Shown here: piece after piece, positions 53,286-63,559 of the stretch
How positions within the stretch are numbered: the stretch's first letter is position 1
How the letters are laid out: every line of letters starts with the position of its first letter
Assembly: GCF_029892605.1 (NCBI RefSeq)
Contig: NZ_JARXWF010000015.1
Span: 1 to 64,000 of the forward strand
Origin: Parabacteroides sp. PM6-13
GTDB lineage: Bacteria > Bacteroidota > Bacteroidia > Bacteroidales > Tannerellaceae
Direction of reading: 5' to 3'
Length of the DNA: 64,000 nt
Program-made: the position numbers and the translations under genes
Notes under the pieces: generated by a model
The model's input: only the letters and a program-made list of their open reading frames with translations
Told to the model about the DNA's origin: nothing
The model's database searches: none

Positions 53286-53345
53286 ACATTTCGTCTACTA
53301 GTAGGTTCCATCTTTGAATCGTTTTATATAAAACAGAGAAAAAAT

Positions 53346-54287
53346 ATGGATCCAAATAAAATACAACAATACATCGAGGGAAAGGCCTCACAGGAGGAGC
53401 GGGAGGACATTGCCCGCTGGATAGATCGCGACGAAAAGAATCACGAGGAGTTTCGTCTGCTTCGCAACCTGTACGATGCCACCTTGTGGAACGATACGGA
53501 GGCTCCGGCAGCTAAACTTCCGACACACAAAAGAGGACTATCAATCGTGCGCGAATTATTGAAAGTGGCAGCCGTATTCCTGATTGCTTTCGGCTTGTAC
53601 ACCTGGCTACTTCCTGTGAGAAAGACGGCAGAGGAAGAATCGCTTGCCATGAAAAGCCTCTATGTGCCGGAGGGACAACGGGCCGAGATCACCCTGACCG
53701 ACGGCACCCACGTATGGCTGAATGCCCAGACGCACCTCTCGTTTCCGGAGCGCTTTACGGGCGATACACGACAGGTTGTTTTAGACGGCGAGGCCTATTT
53801 TGACGTTACACCCAACAAAGAGAAGGCATTTATCGTGCATACCAACCAATACGATGTAACGGTGCTTGGCACGGAATTCAACGTAAAGGCCTACACCCAT
53901 ACCGGCTATTTTGAGACCTCGCTGATCGAAGGATCGGTAGAGGTGAGCTCTTCCGCCACGAAAGAGTCGCTTTTGCTCACGCCCGACACCCGCGCTTATA
54001 CGCAAGACGGCCGTTTGGAACAGGCACACAACCTCAACCACGATCTCTTCCTTTGGCGAGAAGGGATTATTGCTTTCGAAAACGAGTTGGTGAAAGACCT
54101 GTTCAAGCAATTGGAGCTCTATTACGATATTGAGATCGAAGTCAGAAACACCTCGATCCTAAACTATCTCTATACCGGTAAGTTCCGCACGAAAGACGGG
54201 GTAGAACATGTGCTCCGGGTGTTGCAGCTACGCCATAAGTTCACTTATGAGAAAGACAGTGATGCCAATAAAATTATCATCTACTAA
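53346..54287 (+). CDS. FecR-family anti-sigma factor
   Basis: 313 residues from the ATG of MDPNKIQQYIEGKAS. The N-terminal cytoplasmic part binds the sigma factor; one transmembrane segment lies at about residues 70-90 (LLKVAAVFLIAFGLYTWLL). The periplasmic FecR domain follows (LYVPEGQRAEITLTDGTHVWLNA, DGEAYFDV, VLGTEFNVKAY, LIEGSVEV). It should relay occupancy of the STN-bearing SusC to an ECF sigma factor. No sigma gene lies upstream as would be usual; the nearest is at the far end of the locus. Confidence 0.92.
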   Translation: MDPNKIQQYIEGKASQEEREDIARWIDRDEKNHEEFRLLRNLYDATLWNDTEAPAAKLPTHKRGLSIVRELLKVAAVFLIAFGLYTWLLPVRKTAEEESLAMKSLYVPEGQRAEITLTDGTHVWLNAQTHLSFPERFTGDTRQVVLDGEAYFDVTPNKEKAFIVHTNQYDVTVLGTEFNVKAYTHTGYFETSLIEGSVEVSSSATKESLLLTPDTRAYTQDGRLEQAHNLNHDLFLWREGIIAFENELVKDLFKQLELYYDIEIEVRNTSILNYLYTGKFRTKDGVEHVLRVLQLRHKFTYEKDSDANKIIIY

Positions 54288-54337
54288 TTATTCACCTCAA
54301 AATAATATTGCCTATGAGAAATACCTGATCAAAAAAA

Positions 54338-54376
54338 AGATAACCGGAAAGTGTTCGCACCACTCCCCGGTTAGGT
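54338..54376 (+). terminator. Possible attenuator between FecR and SusC genes
   Basis: TAACCGG pairs with CCGGTTA, with inner AGTG/CACT partly paired. It is placed in the 151-base gap before the SusC gene, where it could limit read-through or mark an RNA-processing site. No T run follows directly. Confidence 0.35.
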
Positions 54377-54438
54377 AAAAAATCGACACCGAAAATTCAT
54401 TAAATTATTTAGTATCAACTTTATTACATGACAAATGT

Positions 54439-57400
54439 ATGGAAAAAAAAGAAACTTTTAAAATCCATTTACTATTTAAGCCACCTTTTAAACGAGTCAT
54501 ACGAAAAATGAAAGCTACAGCCATTTTACTACTCCTTGTCGCTTCAAGCATTTGGGCTACGGAAACCCATTCGCAAACTACAAAGGTCACGCTTCATGCC
54601 GAGAACGCAGCCGTACGTGATGTGCTTAAAGAAATCGAAAAACAAACCGATTATCTCTTTATTTACAACCCGCAGGAGGTGGTTCTTTCCGGATCGACCT
54701 CGCTGGTGGCAGAAGGGAAGATCGTCGCCGAGGTATTGAATGATCTTTTTGCCGGCACAGACATCTTCTACGCGATGGAAGGCGCCAACATCATGCTGAT
54801 GAAACGCCCCAAAATGTCGATCCTGCAAGCCGAGAATAAAAAACAAATCACCGGGAGTGTTGTTGATGAATATGGCGAACCGGTCATCGGTGCCAATGTG
54901 GTGGAAAAAGGCACCACCAACGGCACGACCACCGATATCGACGGCAACTTCTCGCTACTGATCACAGAGCATGCCATTTTGCAGATCAGCTACATCGGAT
55001 ATATCGCCCAGGAGGTAGCCGTAGGAGGAAAAAATAAAATCGATATCACCCTACGAGAAGATGCCCAGACATTGGATGAGGTGGTGGTGATCGGCTATGG
55101 AACCATACGCAAGAAAGACCTGACAGGTTCCGTATCGCAAATCCGCCCGGACGCGCTGGCCAATGAGGCACCTAAAACGGTACAGGATGTATTGCGAGGA
55201 ACAGCCGGTCTGAACATCGGTTTCAGCAACTCTGCCAAAGGGGGTGGATCGATGAGCATCCGCGGACAACGATCGGTCTATACCGATGGTGGTCACAACG
55301 ACCCGCTCATCATCCTGGATGGTATGATGTTCTATGGAGAACTCTCTGAAATCAACCCCAACGATATTGCCCAGATCGACGTATTGAAAGACGCCTCATC
55401 GGCCGCCGTATATGGAGCCAAGGCTGCCAACGGGGTCGTGATCGTCACCACCAAGAAAGGGAAATCGGAAAAACCGGTCATAAACTTCAGTGCCAACGTA
55501 GGATGGACCGCTATGGCCGATAGCCGAAAAGTATACGATCCGGAGGGCTACCTGAACTACCGCACCGATTTTTATACAACCGATACCTATGGCGTCAATC
55601 CGTCGACCGGTAAATACGAAGCCTACCAGACAGGAAACAGACCCGCGGGTTATTATGATCGTCCGACGAATAACAACCTCAATAAATATGGACTGACCCT
55701 GGATGCCTGGAGAAACCAGACCACACAAGCCGACGGAATGAGTATCGACGAGGTATGGGGACGACGCATCGGACTAAATGCCAGCGAGGTTACCCTGGCT
55801 AATTTCCTGGCAGGGAAAACATTCGATTGGTATGACCATTCGTTCCAGACAGGATTCAATCAGGATTATAACGTCAGCGTTAGCGGCATGAGCGAAAGAG
55901 TCAACTACTACTTCTCACTGGGTTATATCTCCAACGAAGGTGTAGTGCGTGGCAATGAATATAGCGCCATACGCTCTAACCTGAAGCTCGATACCAAGAT
56001 AACCGACTGGTTTAGTGTAGGTGCCAACGTTAACTTCCAGAACCGTTCGGACGGTGATATAGCCACCGACTGGTACAATCAGATCACAAGCAACAGCCCA
56101 TTTGCCACTCCCTACAACGAAGAGGGCGAACTGGTGCCACATCCACAGGGAGAAAATGCTTACTGGAAAGGGTATAACTTCGACTACGACCGTCAGTATT
56201 TAGACCTGGAAAAGGGATTTACCGTATTAAACTCCATCCTGACAGCCAAACTGACGCTGCCGCTCGGCTTCACCTATTCGTTTAATGTTGCCCCTCGTTT
56301 CCAGTATTTCTACGATCGTTACTTCAGATCGTCTGAGCATCCCGACTGGCAGGCAGAGACACAAGACCGGGTGATTCGCGAACAAAGCAAGCGCTTCGAC
56401 TGGTCGTTGAACAACACCGTTACATGGGACTATACCTTCGCGCAGAAGCATCACACCATCCTCACCTTAGTGCAAGAGGCGGAAGAACGCGAATCGTGGG
56501 CAGACCGCGTCATCGCCCGTAATATCCTGCCTTCCGAAGCGCTCGGCATACATGCCAATGCCAATGCCGACAAAAACCTAAGCGAGTTCAAAGCCACCGA
56601 CACCCGCGAGACAGCAACCGGTTATCTGGCACGCCTGTTCTATTCCTACGACGACAAATACATGGGGACCTTCTCTTTCCGTCGCGATGGTTATTCGGCA
56701 TTCGGCACAACGAATCCGTATGCGAACTTCCTCTCGGGCGCTCTGGCATGGACATTCACCAACGAAAATTTCTGGCAATGGGATCATGTGTTAGACTCCG
56801 GTAAATTGCGTGTTTCGTTTGGGCAAAACGGTAACCGAAGCCTCTCCGATCCCTATATCGCGTTAGCCAATCTGGCCTTAGGCAATTATGCGCAAGGGTA
56901 TATCAACGCCTCTAACAACACCTTGATGGACATGAAATACCTCTTTGTTAACCGCCTGCCTAATACCGGCCTGCAATGGGAGAAGACCACCTCGTGGAAC
57001 GCCGGGTTAGACCTTAGTTTTCTGCGCGGGCGCATCAATGCCAGCATGGAATACTACATCATGCCCACAACAGACATGATTATGAATCAGTCGCTGCCTA
57101 ACTTCACCGGATTCAGCTCCATCACGACCAATCTGGGGCGGGTTGAAAACCGGGGCGTTGAGCTTTCGATCAACACGCGCAATATCGAGAATGAGAACTT
57201 CAACTGGACAACCTCTTTCTCCTTCTCCTTCAATAAGAACGAGATCAAAAAGCTGTATGGAGAATATGAAACCAGTATAGACGCTGCCGGCAATGTCATC
57301 ACCAAGGAACGGGATGATATCAGCAATAAATGGTTTATCGGACACCCTATCAATGTAATCTGGGACTATGAGGTCACCGGTATCTGGCAGAAAGATGAAA

Positions 57401-58005
57401 TAGAAGAAGCCGCCAAATACGGACAAAAACCGGGTGATCCGAAAGTAGCCAACCACTACACAGCCGACGACCGGGTAAACGCCGACGGAACCACCACGCC
57501 TGTTTACAACAACGAAGACAAGCAGTTCCTGGGCGAAACAGTTCCTCCTATTCATTGGGCCATGCGTAACAGCTTCACCCTCTTTAAGAACTGGAATTTC
57601 TCTTTCAATCTCTACTCCTATATGGGGCACAAGAGCCAGGATGGCAACTACCTGAATAACGACAACGGGTATTCACAGATCACCAATTGCCAGAATCTCT
57701 ACAGCAAGGAGTATTGGACAGTCGATAACCCCACGAACAAATATGCCCGCCTCTCGGCACAAGGTCCCACAGGACTTACCGCTCCGAACCGGGTGATCAA
57801 CCGTTCGTTTATTCGTCTGGAAAACATCTCACTGGCCTACAATGTTCCGGCCACACTCCTGTCTAAGATACATATCCAGAATGCCAAGATCTTTGCTACC
57901 GTACGCAATGTCGCTACCTGGAGCAAAGAATGGGAATACGGAGACCCGGAAACAGGCAATATCGCACCGAGAACTTATTCTTTAGGTTTAAATGTAACTT
58001 TTTAA
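54439..58005 (+). CDS. SusC/RagA-family TonB-dependent transporter with STN domain
   Basis: 1188 residues. Order of parts: long N-terminal extension and signal (about 1-46, with an internal Met24), STN signalling domain (about 48-125, TKVTLHAENAAVRDVLKEIE), carboxypeptidase-like domain (about 136-212), plug beginning DEVVVIGYGTIRKKDLTGSV (about 215-335), then the outer-membrane barrel ending SLGLNVTF. STN domains contact FecR, so the protein both imports oligosaccharide and signals. The SusD partner follows after 12 bases. Confidence 0.94.
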   Translation: MEKKETFKIHLLFKPPFKRVIRKMKATAILLLLVASSIWATETHSQTTKVTLHAENAAVRDVLKEIEKQTDYLFIYNPQEVVLSGSTSLVAEGKIVAEVLNDLFAGTDIFYAMEGANIMLMKRPKMSILQAENKKQITGSVVDEYGEPVIGANVVEKGTTNGTTTDIDGNFSLLITEHAILQISYIGYIAQEVAVGGKNKIDITLREDAQTLDEVVVIGYGTIRKKDLTGSVSQIRPDALANEAPKTVQDVLRGTAGLNIGFSNSAKGGGSMSIRGQRSVYTDGGHNDPLIILDGMMFYGELSEINPNDIAQIDVLKDASSAAVYGAKAANGVVIVTTKKGKSEKPVINFSANVGWTAMADSRKVYDPEGYLNYRTDFYTTDTYGVNPSTGKYEAYQTGNRPAGYYDRPTNNNLNKYGLTLDAWRNQTTQADGMSIDEVWGRRIGLNASEVTLANFLAGKTFDWYDHSFQTGFNQDYNVSVSGMSERVNYYFSLGYISNEGVVRGNEYSAIRSNLKLDTKITDWFSVGANVNFQNRSDGDIATDWYNQITSNSPFATPYNEEGELVPHPQGENAYWKGYNFDYDRQYLDLEKGFTVLNSILTAKLTLPLGFTYSFNVAPRFQYFYDRYFRSSEHPDWQAETQDRVIREQSKRFDWSLNNTVTWDYTFAQKHHTILTLVQEAEERESWADRVIARNILPSEALGIHANANADKNLSEFKATDTRETATGYLARLFYSYDDKYMGTFSFRRDGYSAFGTTNPYANFLSGALAWTFTNENFWQWDHVLDSGKLRVSFGQNGNRSLSDPYIALANLALGNYAQGYINASNNTLMDMKYLFVNRLPNTGLQWEKTTSWNAGLDLSFLRGRINASMEYYIMPTTDMIMNQSLPNFTGFSSITTNLGRVENRGVELSINTRNIENENFNWTTSFSFSFNKNEIKKLYGEYETSIDAAGNVITKERDDISNKWFIGHPINVIWDYEVTGIWQKDEIEEAAKYGQKPGDPKVANHYTADDRVNADGTTTPVYNNEDKQFLGETVPPIHWAMRNSFTLFKNWNFSFNLYSYMGHKSQDGNYLNNDNGYSQITNCQNLYSKEYWTVDNPTNKYARLSAQGPTGLTAPNRVINRSFIRLENISLAYNVPATLLSKIHIQNAKIFATVRNVATWSKEWEYGDPETGNIAPRTYSLGLNVTF

Positions 58006-58017
58006 AAAGAACAAATC

Positions 58018-59955
58018 ATGAAATATACTAGAAGCTTATTCAAACTATTGACGGGAGTCGCTTGTATATCCGCGCTTCTTACGGGATGTTCCGATGATTT
58101 TCTGAAACCGGATCCCCTCTCTTTGTATGAACCGACAGCCACATTCAGCACGGTAAAAGGGTTAGATGCCGCCCTGGCCTCAGCCGACAAGGCGTTACGC
58201 GCTTACTGGACCAATACCGATCCGATCGACCTCATGTTGCCTCTGATGAGTGAATACCTATTCTCCGATCTGACCGTAGCGGGCAAGACCGACGATGCGG
58301 CCGCCTTCTGCGACATCAACGAACGTTTCACACCGACCGATGGCTGGTACAATTTCGACCAAAATCGCCTGGTTATTTTCTGGGGAGAGACCTATAACGG
58401 TATTAAGTATGCCAATACGGTCATCAGCTATATCGACAAGGTAGAGGGATTGAATGAGAGCACCAAGAACGAATACCTTGGTCGCGCCTATTTTCATCGT
58501 GCCTATCGCTATATGAACCTCTGCTTCCAATTTGGCGATGTTCCTTTCGTATCCAAAATCATCGAATCACCTAAGCAAGATTATAAGAGCACCAAACGGG
58601 AAGCGATCATCAAGCGACTGGTACAGGATATGGAGTTTGCCGTACAATATGTGCCCGATCAAAAAGATATGACCTATATCGGTATGATCAATAAAGGCGC
58701 TTGCCGTCAATTATTGATTAAGTGTTATTTGGCCAACGGAGATTTTCAGAAAGCCAAAGAGCAGGCGGATATCCTGATCGGACAATCCGGCTATAGCTTG
58801 ATGGAAAACACCTTTGGCACCTTCTCGAACCCTTACCCCAAGACCTGGAACATCACCAACAACGTGATCTGGAACTTGCATCAGGGAGGCAACAAGGCGA
58901 TCGCTGCCAACAAAGAAGCGATTCTCGTTATGCCTAACCGCTACGGAACAGAGTCCGGTATCCGCACCCGTACCATGCGCAACCTGGTACCGCGCTGGAA
59001 TGCCGACGAGATCAAAACACCCGACAACGTAAGAGCCGTGGATAATTTCGCCTTGAACAATGTGAATTACAAAGAGGACCTCGACTTCAATCATACCTTC
59101 GGACGTGGACAGGCAGTTGTTCGTCCTACCTACTTCGCTGAGAACACCCTGTGGTATGTGAATGGCATCAACGACGAGGGAGACCTGCGCCACAGCCACA
59201 CCGTAGGCAACTGGGCACGTATGGAAGACTTGCGCTATAACCGTCCGGATACCAAATACCATGGCGAGAATGTACGCTATAGCTGGACAGACGAAAACGG
59301 TAACACCAAGATTCTTTGTTCCGACACCATTCGTTGCTGGTTCGACTGGCCGCACTATAAACTATGGTCTGAATCACCCGAAGACGATGCACCTTCGGCT
59401 AACCAATACAACGGAGGCGGATACGCCGACTTCTACTGCTATCGCCTGGCAGAGACCTACCTGCTTCGTGCCGAAGCTAAGTATTACCTGGGTGATGCCT
59501 CGGCTGTCGACGATGTCAATGCCGTTCGCCGCCGTGCTAAATGCCAGCAGCTCTATACCACGGTGACGATTGATGACATCGCAGATGAGCGTGCTCGCGA
59601 ACTCTATATGGAAGAGTGGCGTTTCACTGAGTTGAGCCGCATCTCCTACTGTCTCGCTCTTAGTGGCAAGCCCGACAACGAAGGGAAAACCTACGATAAA
59701 AACCGCCTGCACGAAGATAGCTTCTGGTTCCATCGTATCACCAACTACAACAACTATTACAACAAGGATACCGGTGCTAACATCAGGGGTCGCAAATACA
59801 CCATGGGCAGACACAACATCAACTGGCCTATTCCGCAATCGGCCATCGATGCCAATCGTCTGGGACAGCTTAGCCAGAATCCCGGCTACAGCGGCTATGA
59901 TCCGAATGTAGAGAAGTGGGAGACTTGGGAAGAGGCGGTAGCTGACGAGAATTAA
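58018..59955 (+). CDS. SusD/RagB-family outer-membrane lipoprotein
   Basis: 645 residues with a lipobox (LLTGC) and the SusD opening DDFLKPDPLSLYEP. TPR-like helical segments (RAYFHRAYRYMNLCFQFGDV, CRQLLIKCYLANGDFQKAK) and the late motif YRLAETYLLRAEAKYYLGD with INAVRRRA-like VNAVRRRAKC are typical. It caps the SusC barrel and binds glycan at the cell surface. Confidence 0.93.
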   Translation: MKYTRSLFKLLTGVACISALLTGCSDDFLKPDPLSLYEPTATFSTVKGLDAALASADKALRAYWTNTDPIDLMLPLMSEYLFSDLTVAGKTDDAAAFCDINERFTPTDGWYNFDQNRLVIFWGETYNGIKYANTVISYIDKVEGLNESTKNEYLGRAYFHRAYRYMNLCFQFGDVPFVSKIIESPKQDYKSTKREAIIKRLVQDMEFAVQYVPDQKDMTYIGMINKGACRQLLIKCYLANGDFQKAKEQADILIGQSGYSLMENTFGTFSNPYPKTWNITNNVIWNLHQGGNKAIAANKEAILVMPNRYGTESGIRTRTMRNLVPRWNADEIKTPDNVRAVDNFALNNVNYKEDLDFNHTFGRGQAVVRPTYFAENTLWYVNGINDEGDLRHSHTVGNWARMEDLRYNRPDTKYHGENVRYSWTDENGNTKILCSDTIRCWFDWPHYKLWSESPEDDAPSANQYNGGGYADFYCYRLAETYLLRAEAKYYLGDASAVDDVNAVRRRAKCQQLYTTVTIDDIADERARELYMEEWRFTELSRISYCLALSGKPDNEGKTYDKNRLHEDSFWFHRITNYNNYYNKDTGANIRGRKYTMGRHNINWPIPQSAIDANRLGQLSQNPGYSGYDPNVEKWETWEEAVADEN

Positions 59956-59981
59956 TCCATTTAATACATATAGAATAACAC

Positions 59982-62798
59982 ATGAGAAAAAAGATGATTC
60001 TTTTCCTGTTTCTTTGCCTAATAGGTAGCATCACACAGGCACAGGAAACGAAAAAACAGACACTGCCCCATTCTTTGGCAGCAAGTACAGAGAAAATGAT
60101 GCTATCCGGCTCTTGTCCTGACGACAATGTCACGTGGGATTTCTTCTGTACCGCTGGCCGAAAAAGTGGGGAATGGACGACGATTCGAGTGCCCTCCTGC
60201 TGGGAATTGGAAGGCTTCGGTGAGTACAACTACGGACACGATAGGAATAAAGCCTCTGAAAAGGGGCTCTATCGCACCTCTTTCACCCTGCCTGCCGACT
60301 GGAAAGGCAAGCGGATCTTCATCGTTTTCGAGGGATCGATGACCGACACGAAGGTGCGCGTCAACGGCAAGCAGGCGGGCGATATCCATCAGGGATCGTT
60401 CTACCGCTTCAAACGGGAGATCACCCACCTGGTATCCCATAAGTCGGAAAACCGCCTGGAGGTGGAGGTAAGTAAAATGTCGTCGAACGCCAGCGTGAAC
60501 AGTGCGGAGCGCGAGGCGGACTTCTGGATCTTCGGCGGTATCTTCCGCCCGGTCTACCTGGAGGCACAGCCCAACACCTTTGTGGAATACACCGCCATCG
60601 ATGCCCAGCAAGACGGGGAGATACGCCTGGAGGCCTTCCTGAATCGCGAGGTGGCCAACGCGGAGATACAGGTCGATCTGTTCGATGCCCAATCGGGTAA
60701 GAAGGTGGGCGATTTCCAAGCGGCCTACCCCACAAAGACGAAACAGCTCATCGCCTCATCGCAGATCGCCGGGGTGACGCCCTGGTCGGCCGAAGACCCG
60801 CATCTCTATCACGCGGTGATCACCGTCAGCCAAAAAGGGAAAGCCCTTCACACCCTCCGCGAACGCTTCGGATTCCGCACCGTTGAGGTGAAGGAGCGCG
60901 ATGGTGTCTATGTGAACGGGCAGAAGATCCGTTTCAAGGGTATCAACCGCCACTCGCACTGGCCTACCACCGGACGCAGCGTAAGCCCGGAGCAGAACCT
61001 CAACGACGTGAAGCTGATCAAGGAGATGAATATGAACGCGGTACGTATGTCGCATTACCCACCCGACAAAAACTTCCTGGAGGTATGCGACTCATTGGGA
61101 CTCTATGTGATCGACGAATTATGCGCCTGGCAAAGCCCTCCCTACGATACGGGTGTAGGCACCATCCTATTACACGAGATGCTGAAAAGGGACATCAACC
61201 ATCCCTCTATCATCTTTTGGGCAAACGGTAACGAAGGGGGATTCAACTTCGACCTGGATCCGATCTTCCCACAGCTCGATATTCAGAAACGTCCGGTATT
61301 ACACCCCTGGGCGCTCTTCTCGGGCATCAATACGATACACTATATCACCTATCACTCGGGCATCCGGGATATGTTCAACGGACGGGAGATCTTTATGCCG
61401 ACAGAGCTGATCCATGGGCTCTACGATGGCGGACATGGCGCGGGACTGGATGATTTCTGGAACCTGATGCTCTCCAATCCGCTCTCTGCCGGGATGTTCC
61501 TGTGGGACTTCGCCGATCAGGCCGTGGTGCGCACCGACAAAAACGGTCTGTTGGATACCGACAAAGACCATGGGGCGGACGGTATTGTGGGACCCTACCG
61601 CGAGAAAGAGGGCAGCTTCTATACGGTCAAAGAGATCTGGTCGCCCATCTTTGTGGAGAAGAAATATATCACCCCCGCCTGGGATGGCACGTTGCGGATC
61701 GAGAACCGCTATGACTTCACCAATACCCGCGATTGCTCCTTTAGCTATCGCCTCGTGCGCATCAATTCGTTGGAAGGAGAGAAGGAAGAGAAGAGGGGCA
61801 CAATCGACGCTCCCGCCATCGATCCCTGGCATAAGGGTGACCTCAAGATTGCCCTGCCTGACGACTGGAAGAGATACGATGTACTGTACCTAACAGCCAA
61901 GGGACCTAAAGGAGAAGAACTGTACACCTGGAGCTTCGAGTTGACCTCGCCGGCCTTCTTTGCAGAAAGGATACTGGAGACGATACCGGCCGGAGCGTCG
62001 AAGGCTACAGCCACAGAAGAGGATTCCTATTATCTCCTCTCGGCAGCAGGCATCCGGGTGAAAATCGACAAGAAGAGCGGGTTATTGAAAGAGGTCGTAA
62101 ACGGAAAAGGGCTTATTCCGCTGACCGACGGACCGGTCTATATCACCGAAAGGGATGTCGTATGCAAGGAGGTTGCTTTGACCACGGCAGACGGCTTGCC
62201 ACGAATCGATGTGGTGTATAACTACCAGCGGGGTGGCGAAGCCTATCGTTTTTTCTGGGTGATGCAAGACAATGGGGTGCTTCAGCTCGACTACGGCTAC
62301 CGTCCGCAAGACGATATTGAGATGATTGGTATCACCTTCCGCTTCCCGGAAGAGGGAGTAAGCGGAGCGAAACTGATGGCCAACGGTCCCTATCGGGTCT
62401 ATAACAACCGATTGAAAGGAGGTATCTTGGATGTTTGGGAGAAAGAATACAACGATGCCATCACCGGCGAGCGATGGATCTATCCCGAGTTCAAGGGCTA
62501 TTACTCCCTGTTCTATGGCATGAGGCTACTTTGTCCTACCCCGTTCGAGGTCTACTGCGCTTCGGAAGACATTTCGCTCCACCTGTTTACACCTGCCATA
62601 CAGCAACAGTACAGTGTGGAAAGAAACTTCACCTTCCCCAAGTACCCGGAAGGGAATATCTCCTTTATGGATGCCATTCCGGCAGTAGGCACCAAGTTCG
62701 GCAAGGCAGAGAACTTCGGGCCACAGTCGCAAAATCATCGGTTTAAGATCTACGGATCACCCAACCTGAAAAATAAGATCTATTTCAAGTTTCATTGA
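59982..62798 (+). CDS. GH2-family glycoside hydrolase (beta-galactosidase-like)
   Basis: 938 residues with a signal peptide (first 20 residues). Sugar-binding jelly roll (VPSCWELEGFGEYNYGHD, RVNGKQAG), immunoglobulin-like domain, then the TIM barrel (FKGINRHSHWPTTGRS, MNAVRMSHYPPDKNFLEVCD). Likely acid/base is Glu418 in WANGNEGG and likely nucleophile is Glu475 in PTELIHG. The 260-residue C-terminal region resembles the mutarotase-like tail of beta-galactosidases. It should trim the glycan handled by the SusCD pair; galactoside specificity is inferred from family only. Confidence 0.88.
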   Translation: MRKKMILFLFLCLIGSITQAQETKKQTLPHSLAASTEKMMLSGSCPDDNVTWDFFCTAGRKSGEWTTIRVPSCWELEGFGEYNYGHDRNKASEKGLYRTSFTLPADWKGKRIFIVFEGSMTDTKVRVNGKQAGDIHQGSFYRFKREITHLVSHKSENRLEVEVSKMSSNASVNSAEREADFWIFGGIFRPVYLEAQPNTFVEYTAIDAQQDGEIRLEAFLNREVANAEIQVDLFDAQSGKKVGDFQAAYPTKTKQLIASSQIAGVTPWSAEDPHLYHAVITVSQKGKALHTLRERFGFRTVEVKERDGVYVNGQKIRFKGINRHSHWPTTGRSVSPEQNLNDVKLIKEMNMNAVRMSHYPPDKNFLEVCDSLGLYVIDELCAWQSPPYDTGVGTILLHEMLKRDINHPSIIFWANGNEGGFNFDLDPIFPQLDIQKRPVLHPWALFSGINTIHYITYHSGIRDMFNGREIFMPTELIHGLYDGGHGAGLDDFWNLMLSNPLSAGMFLWDFADQAVVRTDKNGLLDTDKDHGADGIVGPYREKEGSFYTVKEIWSPIFVEKKYITPAWDGTLRIENRYDFTNTRDCSFSYRLVRINSLEGEKEEKRGTIDAPAIDPWHKGDLKIALPDDWKRYDVLYLTAKGPKGEELYTWSFELTSPAFFAERILETIPAGASKATATEEDSYYLLSAAGIRVKIDKKSGLLKEVVNGKGLIPLTDGPVYITERDVVCKEVALTTADGLPRIDVVYNYQRGGEAYRFFWVMQDNGVLQLDYGYRPQDDIEMIGITFRFPEEGVSGAKLMANGPYRVYNNRLKGGILDVWEKEYNDAITGERWIYPEFKGYYSLFYGMRLLCPTPFEVYCASEDISLHLFTPAIQQQYSVERNFTFPKYPEGNISFMDAIPAVGTKFGKAENFGPQSQNHRFKIYGSPNLKNKIYFKFH

Positions 62799-62802
62799 TT
62801 TC

Positions 62803-62842
62803 AAAAAAACCGGGCGGGATGTATCATCGCCCGGTTTTTTTC
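62803..62842 (+). terminator. Terminator after the GH2 gene
   Basis: AACCGGGCG pairs with CGCCCGGTT around an 11-base loop, followed by seven T. It lies just after the GH2 stop and separates the PUL operon from the sigma gene. Confidence 0.88.
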
Positions 62843-62857
62843 TTTGCTAAATAATTT

Positions 62858-62865
62858 TATCTTTG
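62858..62865 (+). promoter_or_regulatory. Promoter -7 box of the ECF sigma gene
   Basis: TATCTTTG 48 bases before the start of the sigma gene; the -33 region is a T run overlapping the preceding terminator. Confidence 0.5.
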
Positions 62866-62913
62866 TAAGCTATTGTTCCAAATCTAATTACTGCCAAAGA
62901 AATTATTTTCAGC

Positions 62914-63486
62914 ATGGAGAGAGTTGATGCAACGGGATTCCGAAAATTCTATCATCTGTATTACAACAGATGCTTTCTCTTTGCCAAATCCTATGTGTTC
63001 GACGATTGGGTGGCGGAAGATATTGCTTCGGAGGCACTGATCAAGATTTGGGAAATAACCAAAACCAAAGAGATCGAAAACCCTAAGGTGCTCCTGTTCA
63101 CCATCGTAAAACACAAATCGCTGGACTACCTGAGGCATGAATCCGTCAAACAAAATACCTTAGCCAACCTATCCGAATACGGCAAAAGAGAACTCGACAT
63201 TCGAATATCCACCTTGGAAGCCTCTGATCCCGAGAAGATCTTTGCCAGCGATATCCAGCAGATCATCCGGCAATCACTGGATCGCCTTCCGGAACAAACG
63301 CGGCAGATCTTCGAAATGAACCGCTTTCAAAACCTATCCAAAAAAGAGATTGCCGACAGCTTTGGTATCACCATAAAAGGGGTTGATTACCATCTCTCCA
63401 AAGCATTGAAAGTGTTGCGGGAAAATCTCAAAGATTATTTGCCTATCTTATTATTTTTCGCGCAGGAACCCATGAGCCGTTTGTAA
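62914..63486 (+). CDS. ECF RNA polymerase sigma-70 factor
   Basis: 190 residues. Region 2 (FAKSYVFDDWVAEDIASEAL) and region 4 (SLDRLPEQTRQIFEMNRFQN, then SKKEIADSFGITIKGVDYHL) fit the Bacteroidetes sigma family paired with FecR. It lies at the opposite end of the locus from FecR, after a terminator and with its own promoter. It is the best candidate partner of that FecR. Confidence 0.92.
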   Translation: MERVDATGFRKFYHLYYNRCFLFAKSYVFDDWVAEDIASEALIKIWEITKTKEIENPKVLLFTIVKHKSLDYLRHESVKQNTLANLSEYGKRELDIRISTLEASDPEKIFASDIQQIIRQSLDRLPEQTRQIFEMNRFQNLSKKEIADSFGITIKGVDYHLSKALKVLRENLKDYLPILLFFAQEPMSRL

Positions 63487-63559
63487 GGATAGATAAGGAG
63501 TATTGCCTCTTTTCCCAAATAAATTGTTTTTCTTTGCAGCTGAAAAGAGACAAACGTAT

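Noticed and set aside
53256-53345. N-terminal extension of FecR from the ATG at 53256
   Set aside because: The extra 30 residues come from the conserved intergenic hairpin block and do not belong to FecR; the ATG at 53346 fits the family.
58711-59355. 214-codon minus-strand frame in the SusD gene
   Set aside because: Shadow of SusD; Val/Gly-rich without any recognised domain.
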